Shown piece by piece: positions 12,471 through 24,089 of a DNA stretch of 64,000 nt. Made by a program: the position numbers and the translations under genes. This DNA comes from Cryptomeria japonica (taxonomy: Eukaryota; Streptophyta; Pinopsida; Cupressales; Cupressaceae), in assembly GCF_030272615.1 (NCBI RefSeq), contig NC_081411.1:839115388-839179387 (forward strand), written 5' to 3'. Below the pieces are notes generated by a model, which ran no database searches, had not been told where the DNA came from, and saw only the letters and a list, made by a program, of their open reading frames with translations. Position 1 is the stretch's first letter, and the number at the start of each line of letters is the position of its first letter.

Positions 12471-12805
12471 TGTGAGATTTTGCCAAGATCAAGAGGCAAT
12501 GGAAAGCACAAATAAGAGAGACAAAATATATGTTAGAAATAAACTGTATTCTATCAAGATGAAAATACTGATCAACTAGATCATCAATCGTTACATACAA
12601 TGAATATGAGCCTGCTTATATAGGAAAGGCTATATGGATATGTGAGCACACAAACATGACATGTGGCTCAATAAGAAACAAGGATAGGTAGGAAATAGGT
12701 ATGGGTAGGTAGGAGAAACAATATAATATTCCACATGAGGTGGATTACCCATTGAATGTGGAGTGTAACAACAAGATCAACACCATAAAAGGTAGAAATT
12801 ATCCT
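12471..12805 (-). repeat. 3' LTR of N1, truncated
   Basis: It matches the 5' LTR for about 335 bp and then diverges near 12805. The LTR start (U3 side, about 125 bp) is missing or replaced. Confidence 0.85.
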
Positions 12806-13024
12806 ACCCATGTACAAATGCAAATACATGAAAATGAATGCAAGGAAATCTCTCACAAAGCGGGGAAAGAGAGAAAAATCCAATGGGAAAAAACCCTCCC
12901 CCAAAAGAGAGATGAAAACTAGATACAAAGAACTCTCATAGAAGTATGTGAAGGACAAAACCCCATGTGAGGAAAAATTCTCCCCCATATGAGAGAAGAA
13001 GAAGAGAGACTAGGAAGCCCCCCC

Positions 13025-15154
13025 TCAATTTGGAATCTGTACCAATGATAGAAGCTCGAAGATGAATGAAGAAACTACTCCATGAACGTTGAACAACATT
13101 CCTTCCCTTAGGAAGAAACAAAACCAAAGGTGTATCCATGAAGTCTCCCCAACCATGAAGGGAAGATGAAGAAAAATACTCATAATGAAAGGAATCTCTG
13201 AAAACTGCTCAAGTGTCCCCATGTCGATGCTAAAAGTAACCTCCTCCAAAGGTGGTAAATTGTGCCACACTGCTGAAAAAGGCAGTCTAAGATCTAGTGG
13301 AGATGAATATAGAACAATGTCCAAAGACTCATATGTCTCCTCAAAAGATAAAGAGACCTCCTCCAAGTGTTGTACAAAAGTATCCACAACCATGTCAACC
13401 TCTAAAGATTGATCATGTAGAGAATGCACAAGAGGGTCAGAGTTATCCCTCACAAAAATCAAAGACGGATGATCTTCATCAAAGAGAAGTTGAATGTCAT
13501 GAATGGTGTCTCCCAAATCTGCAATGTAGGAGTCCACAAACAAACCTGCAATGTCTATCAAGTAGGCATCCCAATCAACTGAAGCTGGAAGACATGAAAT
13601 ATCATGCTGCACTGAATCATAAGAAGGCAAAACTGTCACACTAGCTACATCATCAGGTGCAATATGTGGTGTGATATCAATAGAAGGAGATGAAATGCAA
13701 GGGTCAAGAATGGGGTCACATGTGAGAATCCCCAAGTTCAATTGCCGAAAGTTCTACTGAAAATCCGAATCATCAATATAGGAAGAATCAACCTCATCAA
13801 TAGGACCAAAATCTAAAAAAGAGTACAACCAAGATGCATGATCAACCACCGTAGTCGCAATGATAGCTCCACTCTCCAAGTCTCTAATAACAACTGAATC
13901 AGCTGTGAACTCCACAGTTTTCCTAGTTGCCCCATGTGTGATTTGATAGATGGAAAGAAGATTATTTGTCAAGTGGGGTACACACAACACATCATTGAAG
14001 GAGTTATCCCCAATGGCAATAGATCCTTTCCCAATCACATCCATGTATGTATGATTTCCCATCAAAATCTGTGGCATGTGGCAAGGCTCAAATGTAGAAA
14101 ACATAGACTGTGGAGATGCCATATGATGAGAAGCCCCTGAATCTAGAAGCCATCTCCCTGAAACATGACTTGTAGGAGCACAAAGAGCTTGTCCCTTTCC
14201 TTTATCTATCCCAAAAGAGTGATCCTTTCCTTTATCCTTGGAAGAAGAAGATGATGTAGACATTCTAGAAGGTAGGTTGATTCTATTCTTCTCAAGAAGA
14301 TTCTTCAACTCATCAATATCCTTCCTATAACAATGATGTTCATCATGTCCCGACTTCTTGCAATATCCACAAAAAAGATTGTCCTTCTATGATTTCCTCT
14401 TAGGTGAGAATGGTGTATCACCTTGTTGTGGAGAGGAATATTGTTCTCCATCTTGATGTGGTTTTGACTTAGGTTGGTTTTGATTCTTGCCTTTTCCTTG
14501 ATTACTTTGATTCCCTTTATTAGCCACCAAAGCTTGTGACTTTGAAGATTTGAGAATCCCCATTGTGGTCAACTTAGATTGCTCAAGTATCAACATCTCA
14601 ATGAATGAATCAAATGAGGGAGAAGTGTATGAGGAACCTTGAGCTAACCTATGGGTGTGAAAGCTAGATACAAATGCTGCATACTTTGAACAAAGCTTTT
14701 CCAACAAGTTATAAACCAATTGAGCATCCTTTCTATCAGTTCCACAATCCTTTAGCTTTTCTCTTAACTCAGTTGCTTTTGTGACATAATCTTGGATTGT
14801 ATCAAAATCCTTGGGATCCAAAGTTGTGAGTTCACTATCAAGCTTGTAGCCCTTAATCTCATCAACTTGAGCATACAATTTCTTATAAATATCCCAAGCC
14901 TCTTTAATTGTTGTACACTTATTAATGTGAAAAATGAGGTAATCTGATACATACTTTCTAAGAGTTCCAAGTGTCATAACATTCTTAGTAAGCCATTCAA
15001 TTTGAGCATTAGGATCAGCCTTAGGATCAGGTGGTGCTGTAATAGTTTCATTTACATAATGAATGAGTCATTTTTCCATTAGTTTACTCCATGCCTTAAT
15101 TTTCCATGATGCATAATTATGAGGAGTTAAAAGTGGAAATTTTGGAGAACCCAT
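13025..15154 (-). pseudogene. N1 gag-protease polyprotein with unusual acidic C-terminal region
   Basis: A single frame from the ATG at 15154 to 13025 is interrupted by only three stops (near 15065, 14385 and 13755). The N-terminal part is a UBN2-type Copia Gag (HNYASWK, then a long helical capsid region to about 14600). The knuckle CGYCKKSGHDEHHC is at about 14330-14370. The protease motif WLLDSGASHHM is near 14135, and the domain runs on to a VPHLTNNLLS block. After the last stop, 13741-13025 encodes about 238 acidic residues rich in Asp, Ser and Leu, where integrase would be expected. I do not recognise this region. N1 probably depended on another Copia element's enzymes. Confidence 0.85.
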
Positions 15155-15973
15155 AGCACAAAAATGAAAAAACACAAGATAGAGAGAGACACAATCACAC
15201 AAGACACCCCCCCCAAAATACTCAATCAAGAAACCCCCCAAAATGGTGATTTTGGCACTTTATACTTAGTGCGTATAAAATGGGCCACTTGCAAAACAAG
15301 GCAAAGTAGACTTCTGATTTCAATTTACAACTTCTCAAAATGAGATCTAAGAGACTTCAACAAATACTGCTAGTGATCTAAACTGAGATCCAAGCAAAAT
15401 GCAAGTACCAAATATGCCAAAAATGGCCAAATACTGAAAGTACAATTTCTACTTAAAATCACTGCAAACAAATGGCAGATTATGAAAGTAGATGAAAAAA
15501 TATGCACTTTAAAACAAATGACACTTGAAAAGGAGTCCATATGAGCCCAAACGAAGCCTCCAAAGTTGTAAAAATTGGGATTTCATGATTTCTGAAAACC
15601 CTGTATCCAAAAACCAGAAAACTCCTGCACCACTATACAGATCACACAATTCTACCCCAAAATTAAAAAATTTGCTCATAAAAACGAGTCCGGATGAGTG
15701 AGATATCGCTATTTGAAAATTGCCTGTAAAATTATAATTTCTGGAAAATTTCCGCCGCAGCGTCAAACTTCAAATGCCTCTAGATTTGGCCTCCGAAGTC
15801 TGATTTTGATGAAACAAAAGGTAAAACTAACTTTCTTGGATCTCTTAAATCCAATGGGAACCTCATATTTGACCCATCAAGCTTCAATAATAACCTGCAA
15901 TAGAAAACTCCAAAATACACAACCCCAAATAGCATCAAATTTCTCTCAATTAGCAAACCAATGATATTCTAAT

Positions 15974-15984
15974 GGCTCTGATAC
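15974..15984 (-). other. Primer binding site of N1
   Basis: On the minus strand it reads GTATCAGAGCC, directly inside the 5' LTR. It is the iMet type shifted slightly. Confidence 0.8.
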
Positions 15985-15986
15985 GA

Positions 15987-16449
15987 TGTGAGATTTTGCC
16001 AAGATCAAGAGGCAATGGAAAACACAAATAAGAGAGACAAAATATATGATAGATATAAACTATATTCTATCAAGATGAAAATACTGATCAACTAGATCAT
16101 CAATCGTTACATACAATGAATATGAGCTTGTTTATATAGGCAAGGCTATATGGATATGTGAGCACACAAACATGACATGTGGCTCAATAAGAAACAAGGA
16201 TAGGTAGGAAATAGGTGTGGGTAGGTAGGAGAAACAATATAATATTTCACATGAGGTGGATCACCCACTAAATGTGGAGTGTAACAACAAGATCAACACC
16301 ATAAAAAGTGGAAATTATCCTACACACACTATCCCAATGTGGCAAAAACACCCAAGTGTCTCATACCCAAACTAATATGTAATGCATTTCCTAAGTAAAC
16401 TTAACTAAGGTGTAATGATATCCAAGATGAATAATTATTTACACCAACA
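15987..16449 (-). repeat. 5' LTR of N1
   Basis: It is 463 bp with plus-strand ends TGTGAGATTT and ACACCAACA, next to the AGTAT duplication. Confidence 0.9.
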
Positions 16450-16454
16450 AGTAT

Positions 16455-18934
16455 AATAATGCTCTTGACTTAATTCATACTGATTTATGTGGTCTAGCTA
16501 GAACTAAAAGCCTACAAGGTGATAGATATTTCATGCTAATCATTAATGACTATTCTAGAATGTGTTGGGTTACTTTTCTCAGGGAAAAATCAGAAGTGCT
16601 TGGGAAATTCAAGCTATTCAAGGTGATAGTAGAGAATGAAATCAGTAAGAAAATCAAATGTCTGAGATCAGATCAAGGAGGTGAATTTACATCTAAGGAA
16701 TTTAATACATTCTATGAAGTAAATGGAATTAGAAGACAATTATCAGCACCCCAAACACCCCAATAGAATGGAGTTGTAGAAAGGAAAAATAGAACTATCT
16801 TGGATGCAGCTAGAAGTATGTTATCAGAAGCAAATCTACCACATGTATATTGGAGAGAGGTAGTAAGCACAACAGTCTACACATTCAACAAAGTTCTCAT
16901 CAAAGGTGAAACTGGTAAGACCCCACATGAACTATGGTTTGGTATTACTCCTACTCTTAAATATTTCAGAATATTTGGAAGTAAATGCTATATTAGAAGA
17001 GATGAGTATATTGGCAAATTTGATCCTACAAGTGATGAAGGATTATTTCTTGGTTATTCATCTAAGAGAAAGGCATATAGATGTTTTAAGAAGAGATTGC
17101 AGAAAATTGTTGAGAGTACAAATGTGAAAATTGATGAACAGTTTAGAGGAACTTCAAGGTATATAGACTTTGAACCAACAACATAGATACTAACAAATGA
17201 ACCTAAATTGAACACACCTGTATAGAATGAAGATCTAGTTACACTGGTATCATTTGAAAATTCCACTATAACTGAAGAACAACAACAAACAAAGACACCC
17301 CAGTATGTAAGATTGAACCACTCTGAAGATTAGATAATTGGGAACATATATCAAGGAGTTATGACAAGAGGAAGATTGACAAATGAAGAGGTATGTCTTA
17401 TTTCTCAAATTGAACCAGCATCAATTAATGAGGCATGTGAAGATAAACACTGGATCAAAGCTATGGAAGAAGAATTAGAATAAATTGAAAAGAATAACAC
17501 ATGGACATTAGTTCCCTAGCCTAAAGACAAAAACACAATTGGAACAAAATTGGTAGTCAGAAATAAACTTAATGAAGATGGTAAGGTAATCATAAATAAA
17601 GAAAGACTAGTGTGTAACGGATATTCACAGAAAGAAGAAATTGATTACAATGAAACCTTTGCATCGGTAGCTAGGATTGAGGTAGTCAAATTATTCTTGG
17701 ATTTTGCAGTGGTAGTATATCAAATGGATGTTAAATGTGAATTTCTGAATGGAGATCTTAAAGAAGAAGTTTACATTGAGCAACCTGATGGATTTTCTTT
17801 GACAGATAACAAAGATATGGTTTGCAGGTTAAGGAAAGCTTTGTATGGGTTGAAGCAAGCTCCAAGAGCTTGGTATGCTAGATTGGATAAATACCTTTTG
17901 AAGATTGGCTTTTCTAAAGGTAATGCTGAAAACAACTTATACTATAAAGTGAATAATGATGACATCATGGTTATAGAAGTTTTTGTTGATGATATAATCT
18001 TTGGAGGAGAACATGGATTATGTAAAGACTTTTCTATTGAAATGTAGCAAGAATTTGAAATGTTTATGATTGGAGAGATAAAATTCTTTTTAGGATTGCA
18101 AATTTCACAGACTGATAAAGGTATATTCCTATGCCAATCTAAGTACTTGAAGGAATTACTAAAGAAATTTGGCATGAAGAATTATAAATCGGTAAGTAGA
18201 CCTATGACTACAAATGATAAATTATCTTTGAAGGATGAATCTACACCTTTTAATCCAGCTAGATACAAATCTATGATATGAGGTTTACTGTATTTGACAC
18301 AAATAAGACCTAACATTATGAATGCAATATGTATTATTTCAAGATTTCAGAGTGATCCTAAAGAAAATCATGAATCAATAGTAAAAAGGATTTTCTAGTA
18401 CCTACAAGGCACTACAAATTTTGACCTATGGTATCCTAGAGATGACAACTTTGAATTATGTGCATACACACATGCAAATTGGGTAGGAGATGTAGATGAT
18501 AGAAAAAGAATCATTGACAGAGTATTTTTTCTTGGAAGCAGATTAATTTCTTGGTTGAGTAAGAAACAAAGATGCACATCGTTATCAACAACCGAATCAG
18601 AATATGTTACAGCAACAACTAACTATACACATGTATTATGGCTTAAGCAAATGTTGAAGGAAATAAAGGTAAAATGCAAAGAACCTATAACTATCTATTG
18701 TGCTAATACAAAAACAATTGATATATCTAAGAATCTGGTACTACATTCTAAAACTAAACATGTCTCTATCAAACTAAATTTTCTGAAAGAGAATGTTGAA
18801 GCAAAAGAAGTAAAACTTGTTTATGTGAATACTAAAGAGAAGATTGTAGATATTTTCACTAAGCCTTTGTGTAAGGAGACTTTTGAATATCTCAGAGATT
18901 AGCTTGGGGTCATACCCCCACCACTAGAGACTTA
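16455..18934 (+). pseudogene. E1 integrase core, reverse transcriptase and RNase H (broken)
   Basis: This continues the E1 polyprotein. The integrase catalytic residues are visible: Asp in LIHTDLCG, Asp in LRSDQGGEF, Glu in NGVVERKNRT. The GKTPHELWFG and FGSKCYIRR blocks follow. RT has [14 protein letters not shown] (Ala to Glu beside the first catalytic Asp), [13 protein letters not shown], and the catalytic FVDDIIFGG. RNase H has ELCAYTHANW (E2 has Asp in place of His), SLSTTESEYV and a final IVDIFTKPL. Stops include TAG at QTPQ-stop-NGVV (CAG in E2), PV-stop-NED, SED-stop-IIG, M-stop-QEFEM and RIF-stop-YLQ. No frameshift was seen. Confidence 0.92.
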
Positions 18935-19298
18935 GATAGTTGATGTTTGTCATCAACTGACAGAACTAACAGAGAAATCTTTTTGCTCCAACTTTGATGA
19001 GGAGAGCTACTTCTCAGGGGGAGTAGTTGGTATTTTGTATTTGAACCTAGGTTTTGTATTTGTTTGGCATTTGATGTCAAAGGGAGAGAGATTGATATGG
19101 AAAAACAAATGTTACTCCTAGGGGGAGAGACTTTATCCCTTGGGAAGAGATTTTTATTTTGGGAGAGATTGATTACTCTTTGTACCTGAATTTTGATTTC
19201 TGGATATGATCTCTTTTGGGAGATTGTTGGTTTTTGGTATTTGGCATTTCTGTTTTGGCACTTTGATGGTTTTTCCATCTTGTGTTGCCATCAATGCC

Positions 19299-19310
19299 AA
19301 AGGGGGAGAT
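19299..19310 (+). other. Polypurine tract of E1
   Basis: AAAGGGGGAGAT lies immediately before the 3' LTR. Two further G-rich purine runs lie upstream, at about 19013-19023 and 19079-19088. Confidence 0.9.
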
Positions 19311-20361
19311 TGTTGGTATTTTGGATATGTTGATAGGGTTTTGTCATTGATGTCAACACTTATTAACTCTGGCACTTGGAGAATTGGCAATGTTCACTGA
19401 CAAGCAAGTGACTTATGCACAGTCACCTGTATCTAGTTCACCGGCAGGATATATTATTCACCGACAATTGGAATGACATGAAAAATACTTTGCTATGTCA
19501 AAGACATTGTTTGGACACTTTGTATTTAAGATTTGTTCATTGGTATATTTGTATTTGCATATTTGTTGTTATCGGCAAATAGGTCTAGGATAAGCACCGA
19601 GAGGATTATCTATTCTAGATCAACACAACACACTATGGAGATGATTTATTAATGTGGTAAATGCATTAAGCCGACATGTTGAATCAGATATTGCATCGGT
19701 TATTGTTTTACTTGTAAATTGTTTTTTAAATATCTTTGGTAAAGTCGACCTATACATTTTGGTCCTAGGCTTCGGTATATATGTAAGATCTTATTTGATC
19801 GAAAGAAGGTGAGGAATGTGAATGAAGTAAGGTATGTGTGATAATAAGCAGAGATATACATGCAAACATCATTTGAAGGTAGAAGGAAGGTTTTGTGAAG
19901 ACATATCAGAACTGAACCGGTACTGAATCCAACATATGAAGATGCTATTTTGAGAAGTACATCATTATTGGATTTAACCATCCAATTGTAGTCAGTGTGA
20001 CTCCTATTTGTGTTTGAGCAGTGAGCTCTAGGCACTTGGCCTTTCTGCATATGCAAACCCCCTATTGTATACACATACTATCTGCAGTAGTATCATCTAA
20101 TTGTGGGTAAGGTTTACCACCGTGTTTTTTCCCCTTACAGGGTTTCCACATACAAATATTGGTGTTATTTGTTGTGGATGTTGTTGTCTTTCTATTTCAC
20201 GCATTAATCTTTATTAGTACTACAATTAACTGATAAACTATCTACCAACATTAATTTTGGTTTATCGGTATTAAGCATTGAGTTTTGGTTAAATTAATTT
20301 TCGTTTGAATTTATTAGACAACTTATTCACCTCCCCTATCAGTTGTCTTCGGGACCTAACA
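19311..20361 (+). repeat. 3' LTR of E1
   Basis: It is 1051 bp with the same ends as the 5' LTR. Many single-base differences from the 5' copy are visible, so insertion is not recent. Confidence 0.95.
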
Positions 20362-20872
20362 ATAATATGGCATAATATGGATTCCATCCTCAACTTGTCA
20401 GGGTACTTAATCATAAGAGCTGAAATTTACTTCTTCTCTTTAGCAAATTCTTTGGTTTTTCTTCAAAAAAATGCACACTGGTGCATAGATCTTAGAGTCT
20501 TAGAGTCACCACTCACAATCTGTAAGGTATTATGAATTAATCTTGAAACATGGAAATATCTAGATAGAACTTATATCAATAGGTGAATTACAATAGATTC
20601 TCTAGCAACATTTATGAGAATTGACTCAAATTGACAAGGGACAAATTAAGAAACTCTTCATTCTATGGGGCAAATATTTGAGTCCTACGATGCGGGAGCA
20701 ACACTCAACCATCAAATCATAGAAAACCCAGAAAATGTTATACAACATTTCCCCAGTAGAGTCGCCATTTGTTTTGGTGACTCAGATGGGACAATCTCAA
20801 CTATTATATTAAGCAATTTTTTTCATACCAAAGATTCTCAACAGTTCATTTCCCTAGCAGAGTCACCATTTT
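20362..20872 (-). other. Leader of Gypsy G2, right part, with duplicated primer-site motif
   Basis: This is non-coding. It contains two similar segments 101 bp apart (20746-20769 and 20847-20870). Read on minus they are AATGGCGACTCTACTGGGG and AATGGTGACTCTGCTAGGG, both like Gypsy primer sites. The second sits three bases from a CCAACA LTR end at 20873. Confidence 0.6.
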
Positions 20873-23800
20873 TGTTGGTTCCCAAAATAAATGGGTTTAT
20901 AGTTCCATAGGTCAGAGACCAAGTTGATTCATCCAAATACCTATGGAAAGCCACTTCCAACTATCAATATCCATCAGGCTTGGACCAACTTCAACAAGGA
21001 TACAAGATCCTTCTACACTTCGAGCTCTGCAAAACCCGAGAGGGTAATCCCTTCAGTGAACTTCTTGATCTCTACACCACACTCAGAAATTTATTGAAAA
21101 CAAAGTGGATTATCTCATAAAAAGGCTCAATAAAAAGGGAGAATGCTCAAGGATGGAAAATCCTTTAGTGATCCTCGACCTCAAGTTGGAGCATAAGATG
21201 GGTGGGATAACTTTCAGAAAATACATGAAAACTAAATAATGATGTTCTGATGTTTACAAGATTGTTTTGAGAAGTCACAAATAAAATAGACAAGAAACCG
21301 AAAACCTAATGACATTTGCTAGAAAATACCAGTTCCTTATTCATTGGGCTACAAAGTCTCTGGAAAGTTACTGAAATATGATAAAAATTTATCTAGTAGT
21401 TGATTTAGTCTTAAACAATACTTCCTTACAATATCATTCCATCTACAATCCCTTACCTAAACTACTTATCAAATCCTAGTACAAGTCTTATCTATCTATA
21501 ATCTCATTCAAGCCTTTTTAATTAATCCCTTGGATTAAAGCATAGAATGGAAAATTGCATACATCATAGCAATGCAATAAGTAAATGAAACCCATGATCC
21601 CATTAACTCAACAAAAAATAAAATTCTACATGGGACAATATAGATTTGAGAATATATATTTATTAATCTCATAATCTATCTTCTATCAGATAACAGACAA
21701 CAACTTCAATTACAGAATAACCCATTTGAAAATGAAACTAGTAACTACTTCATTACTTCTTCTCTAAGGAATAACATTACAGTTCCTTCTATTTTTCCAT
21801 GACTCCCTAAAACTATATGGAATCTAATCCTACAGATTGGACCTACTTTTTAAAGACCCTTCTCAATAATTTTGGAACCATAACTTATGGCCTTGATTTC
21901 CCTTTTATAGAAAATAAGGGAGCTACAAGCTTCAGGCCTAAAGACATATGTCACAAAAACCAATCCTAGGAGGCTGTACACAATTCTGTTACAAAATATT
22001 CCTTATCCACATGCTGGTGCCCATGATGAGGTGGAACCAAAATCTTCAACTAATTATCAGTAGAAACAAAATCACTTGAGCCATGTCGATATCACCCTGA
22101 CACTTCCAGATGGACCTTGAGATGTTAAGTCTTCTCTACACAACATTTCCCTTCCTAAAAAGGAAAATATATCCCGACAACAAATAAGATTTTCCATGAA
22201 TTAGAGGAAAATCTAAAACCTTTATGTCCTAGATCAGAGGAAGTGGAAAGAGGAGCTTGGGGGTAAATATGATATGTTGAGAAGACATTGCAGCTTCCAT
22301 TTCATTATGGAGACGACTGGGTTCCAATCCTTACTCGAACAAATCCTTCTTTCAGTTCCTTGCAAGCTCCCTCTTGAAACACTCTACCAATAATTTGTAG
22401 AGTAAGACCAAAGGATATGCCATGGGTGGCTTTTCCTAATAAGAAAAGTCTTTCATGCCCCCTCTGAGAATCCTTTGAACTTTCACAACCCCTCTAACAA
22501 TGAGAAACCTCATACTAGAGAAAAAATATCCATCTAGTGTCAAAAAAATGCAACGACTCCATGCATAATTCTGTTCAAACACCATCCTTTTACTGATGAA
22601 AAATCATTCTCAGAAAAAATGAAGAAATTTGTATCCTCTTCTACCCATTCTATCACCATCCTAGTAAATTTATAATCAGAATTCAACTCAAAGTGGCGGT
22701 GCTAATCCATGTGAAGAATCATCATTCTGATATTTTCTGCTCATCTTTCCAGCTATGGATTCCAATAATCATGCCTACAACTTAGGTCATCATCATTTCT
22801 AGGCCATCACTCCATTATCACCTACATATGTCCAGCTTGCATGAATTTTTTTGTTCCGATCTATTCCTTATTGAGTGTACAATCTTCTTCTTCGGGATCC
22901 TTATCAATAGGAAATTTCTGAATTCATCAAAGAACTCATGATCCATAATATCTAAACCTGAAGCAATCCCAATCCTTTCACATCTCTGAGATATCATTCT
23001 TACATGTCTAATTAGTCCTTTACCCAACAAAGACCTTGAAAAATATTCCTCAGGGGTGAGTCGACATTGAAAACTTCAAACTCATCGCCATCTATCTTAA
23101 GTCAACAAGTTTGCATCCTATTCATCCTATATTTCCCGAGTGGGCTACACCCAATATCCTTAATGATCCCTTTTAATTTAAAATTTGAAACTTAGCCATA
23201 GATATTACCCAACCTGACAAATCAAATGATTATTATTGGTCGATGTGGCATTTGACCTTCCATTGGTACTTGCAGACCCATAAAATCATGACAAATCAGC
23301 GACATATCATCTCTTGACCCAACTCTGTTAGCTACCCCACCATAGGTCTTCCTAGTCATCCCAGGACACGTGGAACATCCCATGATGTTGTGGTCCATAA
23401 AATTCTTGCAACTTATATTGTAGGGATAGGGGCCATCGGATATGTTCACACTTTATCGCTTCAACACAATGCCCATTAACCTTTTCAGAATTCAAAGTTG
23501 GGCACCTTTTCACCTTGAACATAACATCACCGTTCATCTTGGACATTTTCCAATTGAGAGGACTATGAGTAAACTAGTCTTTACCACCTGAGAACTGGTA
23601 ATACAAGGTTTCGACAAGTTACATCACCATCTCACCCTTTTCCATTGAAGATGCGTGGCATCATCTCGTGATGTCGCTATCTTTATCTCCACTGCACTTT
23701 CAACCACGGGGATACACAGACCATTAGATCTATTCTTCGTTTATCAACCGAATGAAACACTTAAGAATTTTAGACTTAGGGAAAAAGCGAGGGCGGACAC

Positions 23801-23880
23801 AAATATTAAATGAGACTGACTATAGGGAAAATTTCACATGACATAGGAAAATCATTTCTAAAACCGGTCTAACATAGCTT
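20873..23880 (-). repeat. Probable 5' LTR of Gypsy G2 (right edge unresolved)
   Basis: On the minus strand the 3' end is GGAACCAACA, next to a Gypsy-type primer site. A strong TATA-like CTATAAAAGGG lies at about 21898-21908, about 1 kb from that end, as expected for an LTR promoter. There is no credible coding region in about 3 kb. I could not identify the distal terminus. A possible one is the CTAACA at about 23869-23874. Confidence 0.5.
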
Positions 23881-24089
23881 AATGTTTAGGAAATGAAATG
23901 GCCCCACCCATGGTAAATAACCCTCAGCCTTAGTGGGAAAAAGTAACAATGAGATATAACAAGGTTAGGGTTTTTATTCACAAATCTTAGGATAAATTTG
24001 ATAAACCCTAAACCCTAGATATTGGACCTTGATAGAGGATAAAAATAAAACTAGAAAGATCAATATTTAAGCTCAAAACTGGAAATTCT
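23881..24089. other. Unassigned non-coding sequence
   Basis: There is no ORF or repeat boundary that I can support. It lies between the probable G2 LTR and truncated element B. Confidence 0.4.

Larger units (their letters stand above)
12471..16449 (-). mobile_element. N1: non-autonomous Copia element nested in E1
   Basis: It is flanked by a perfect AGTAT duplication (12466-12470 and 16450-16454) and by repeated ends beginning TGTGAGATTTTGCC. On the minus strand it runs from the 5' LTR (16449-15987) through a primer site, gag, CCHC knuckle, protease and an acidic region to a partial 3' LTR. It has no integrase, RT or RNase H. The 3.98-kb insertion splits E1's integrase and is younger than E1. 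Confidence 0.93.
9735..20361 (+). mobile_element. Copia element E1, full length with nested N1
   Basis: It is bounded by two LTRs (1050 and 1051 bp) with TGTTGG...CTAACA termini, a perfect iMet primer site, and a terminal polypurine tract. The target duplication is near perfect: ATAGT (9730-9734) and ATAAT (20362-20366). The internal region encodes gag, protease, integrase, RT and RNase H in Copia order. The frame is kept throughout, but many stops are present. N1 (12471-16449) is inserted in the integrase region. E1 is closely related to element E2. Confidence 0.95.

Noticed and set aside
22818-23546. Short minus frames in the probable G2 LTR
   Set aside because: Under 80 codons, no motif, and they overlap each other.
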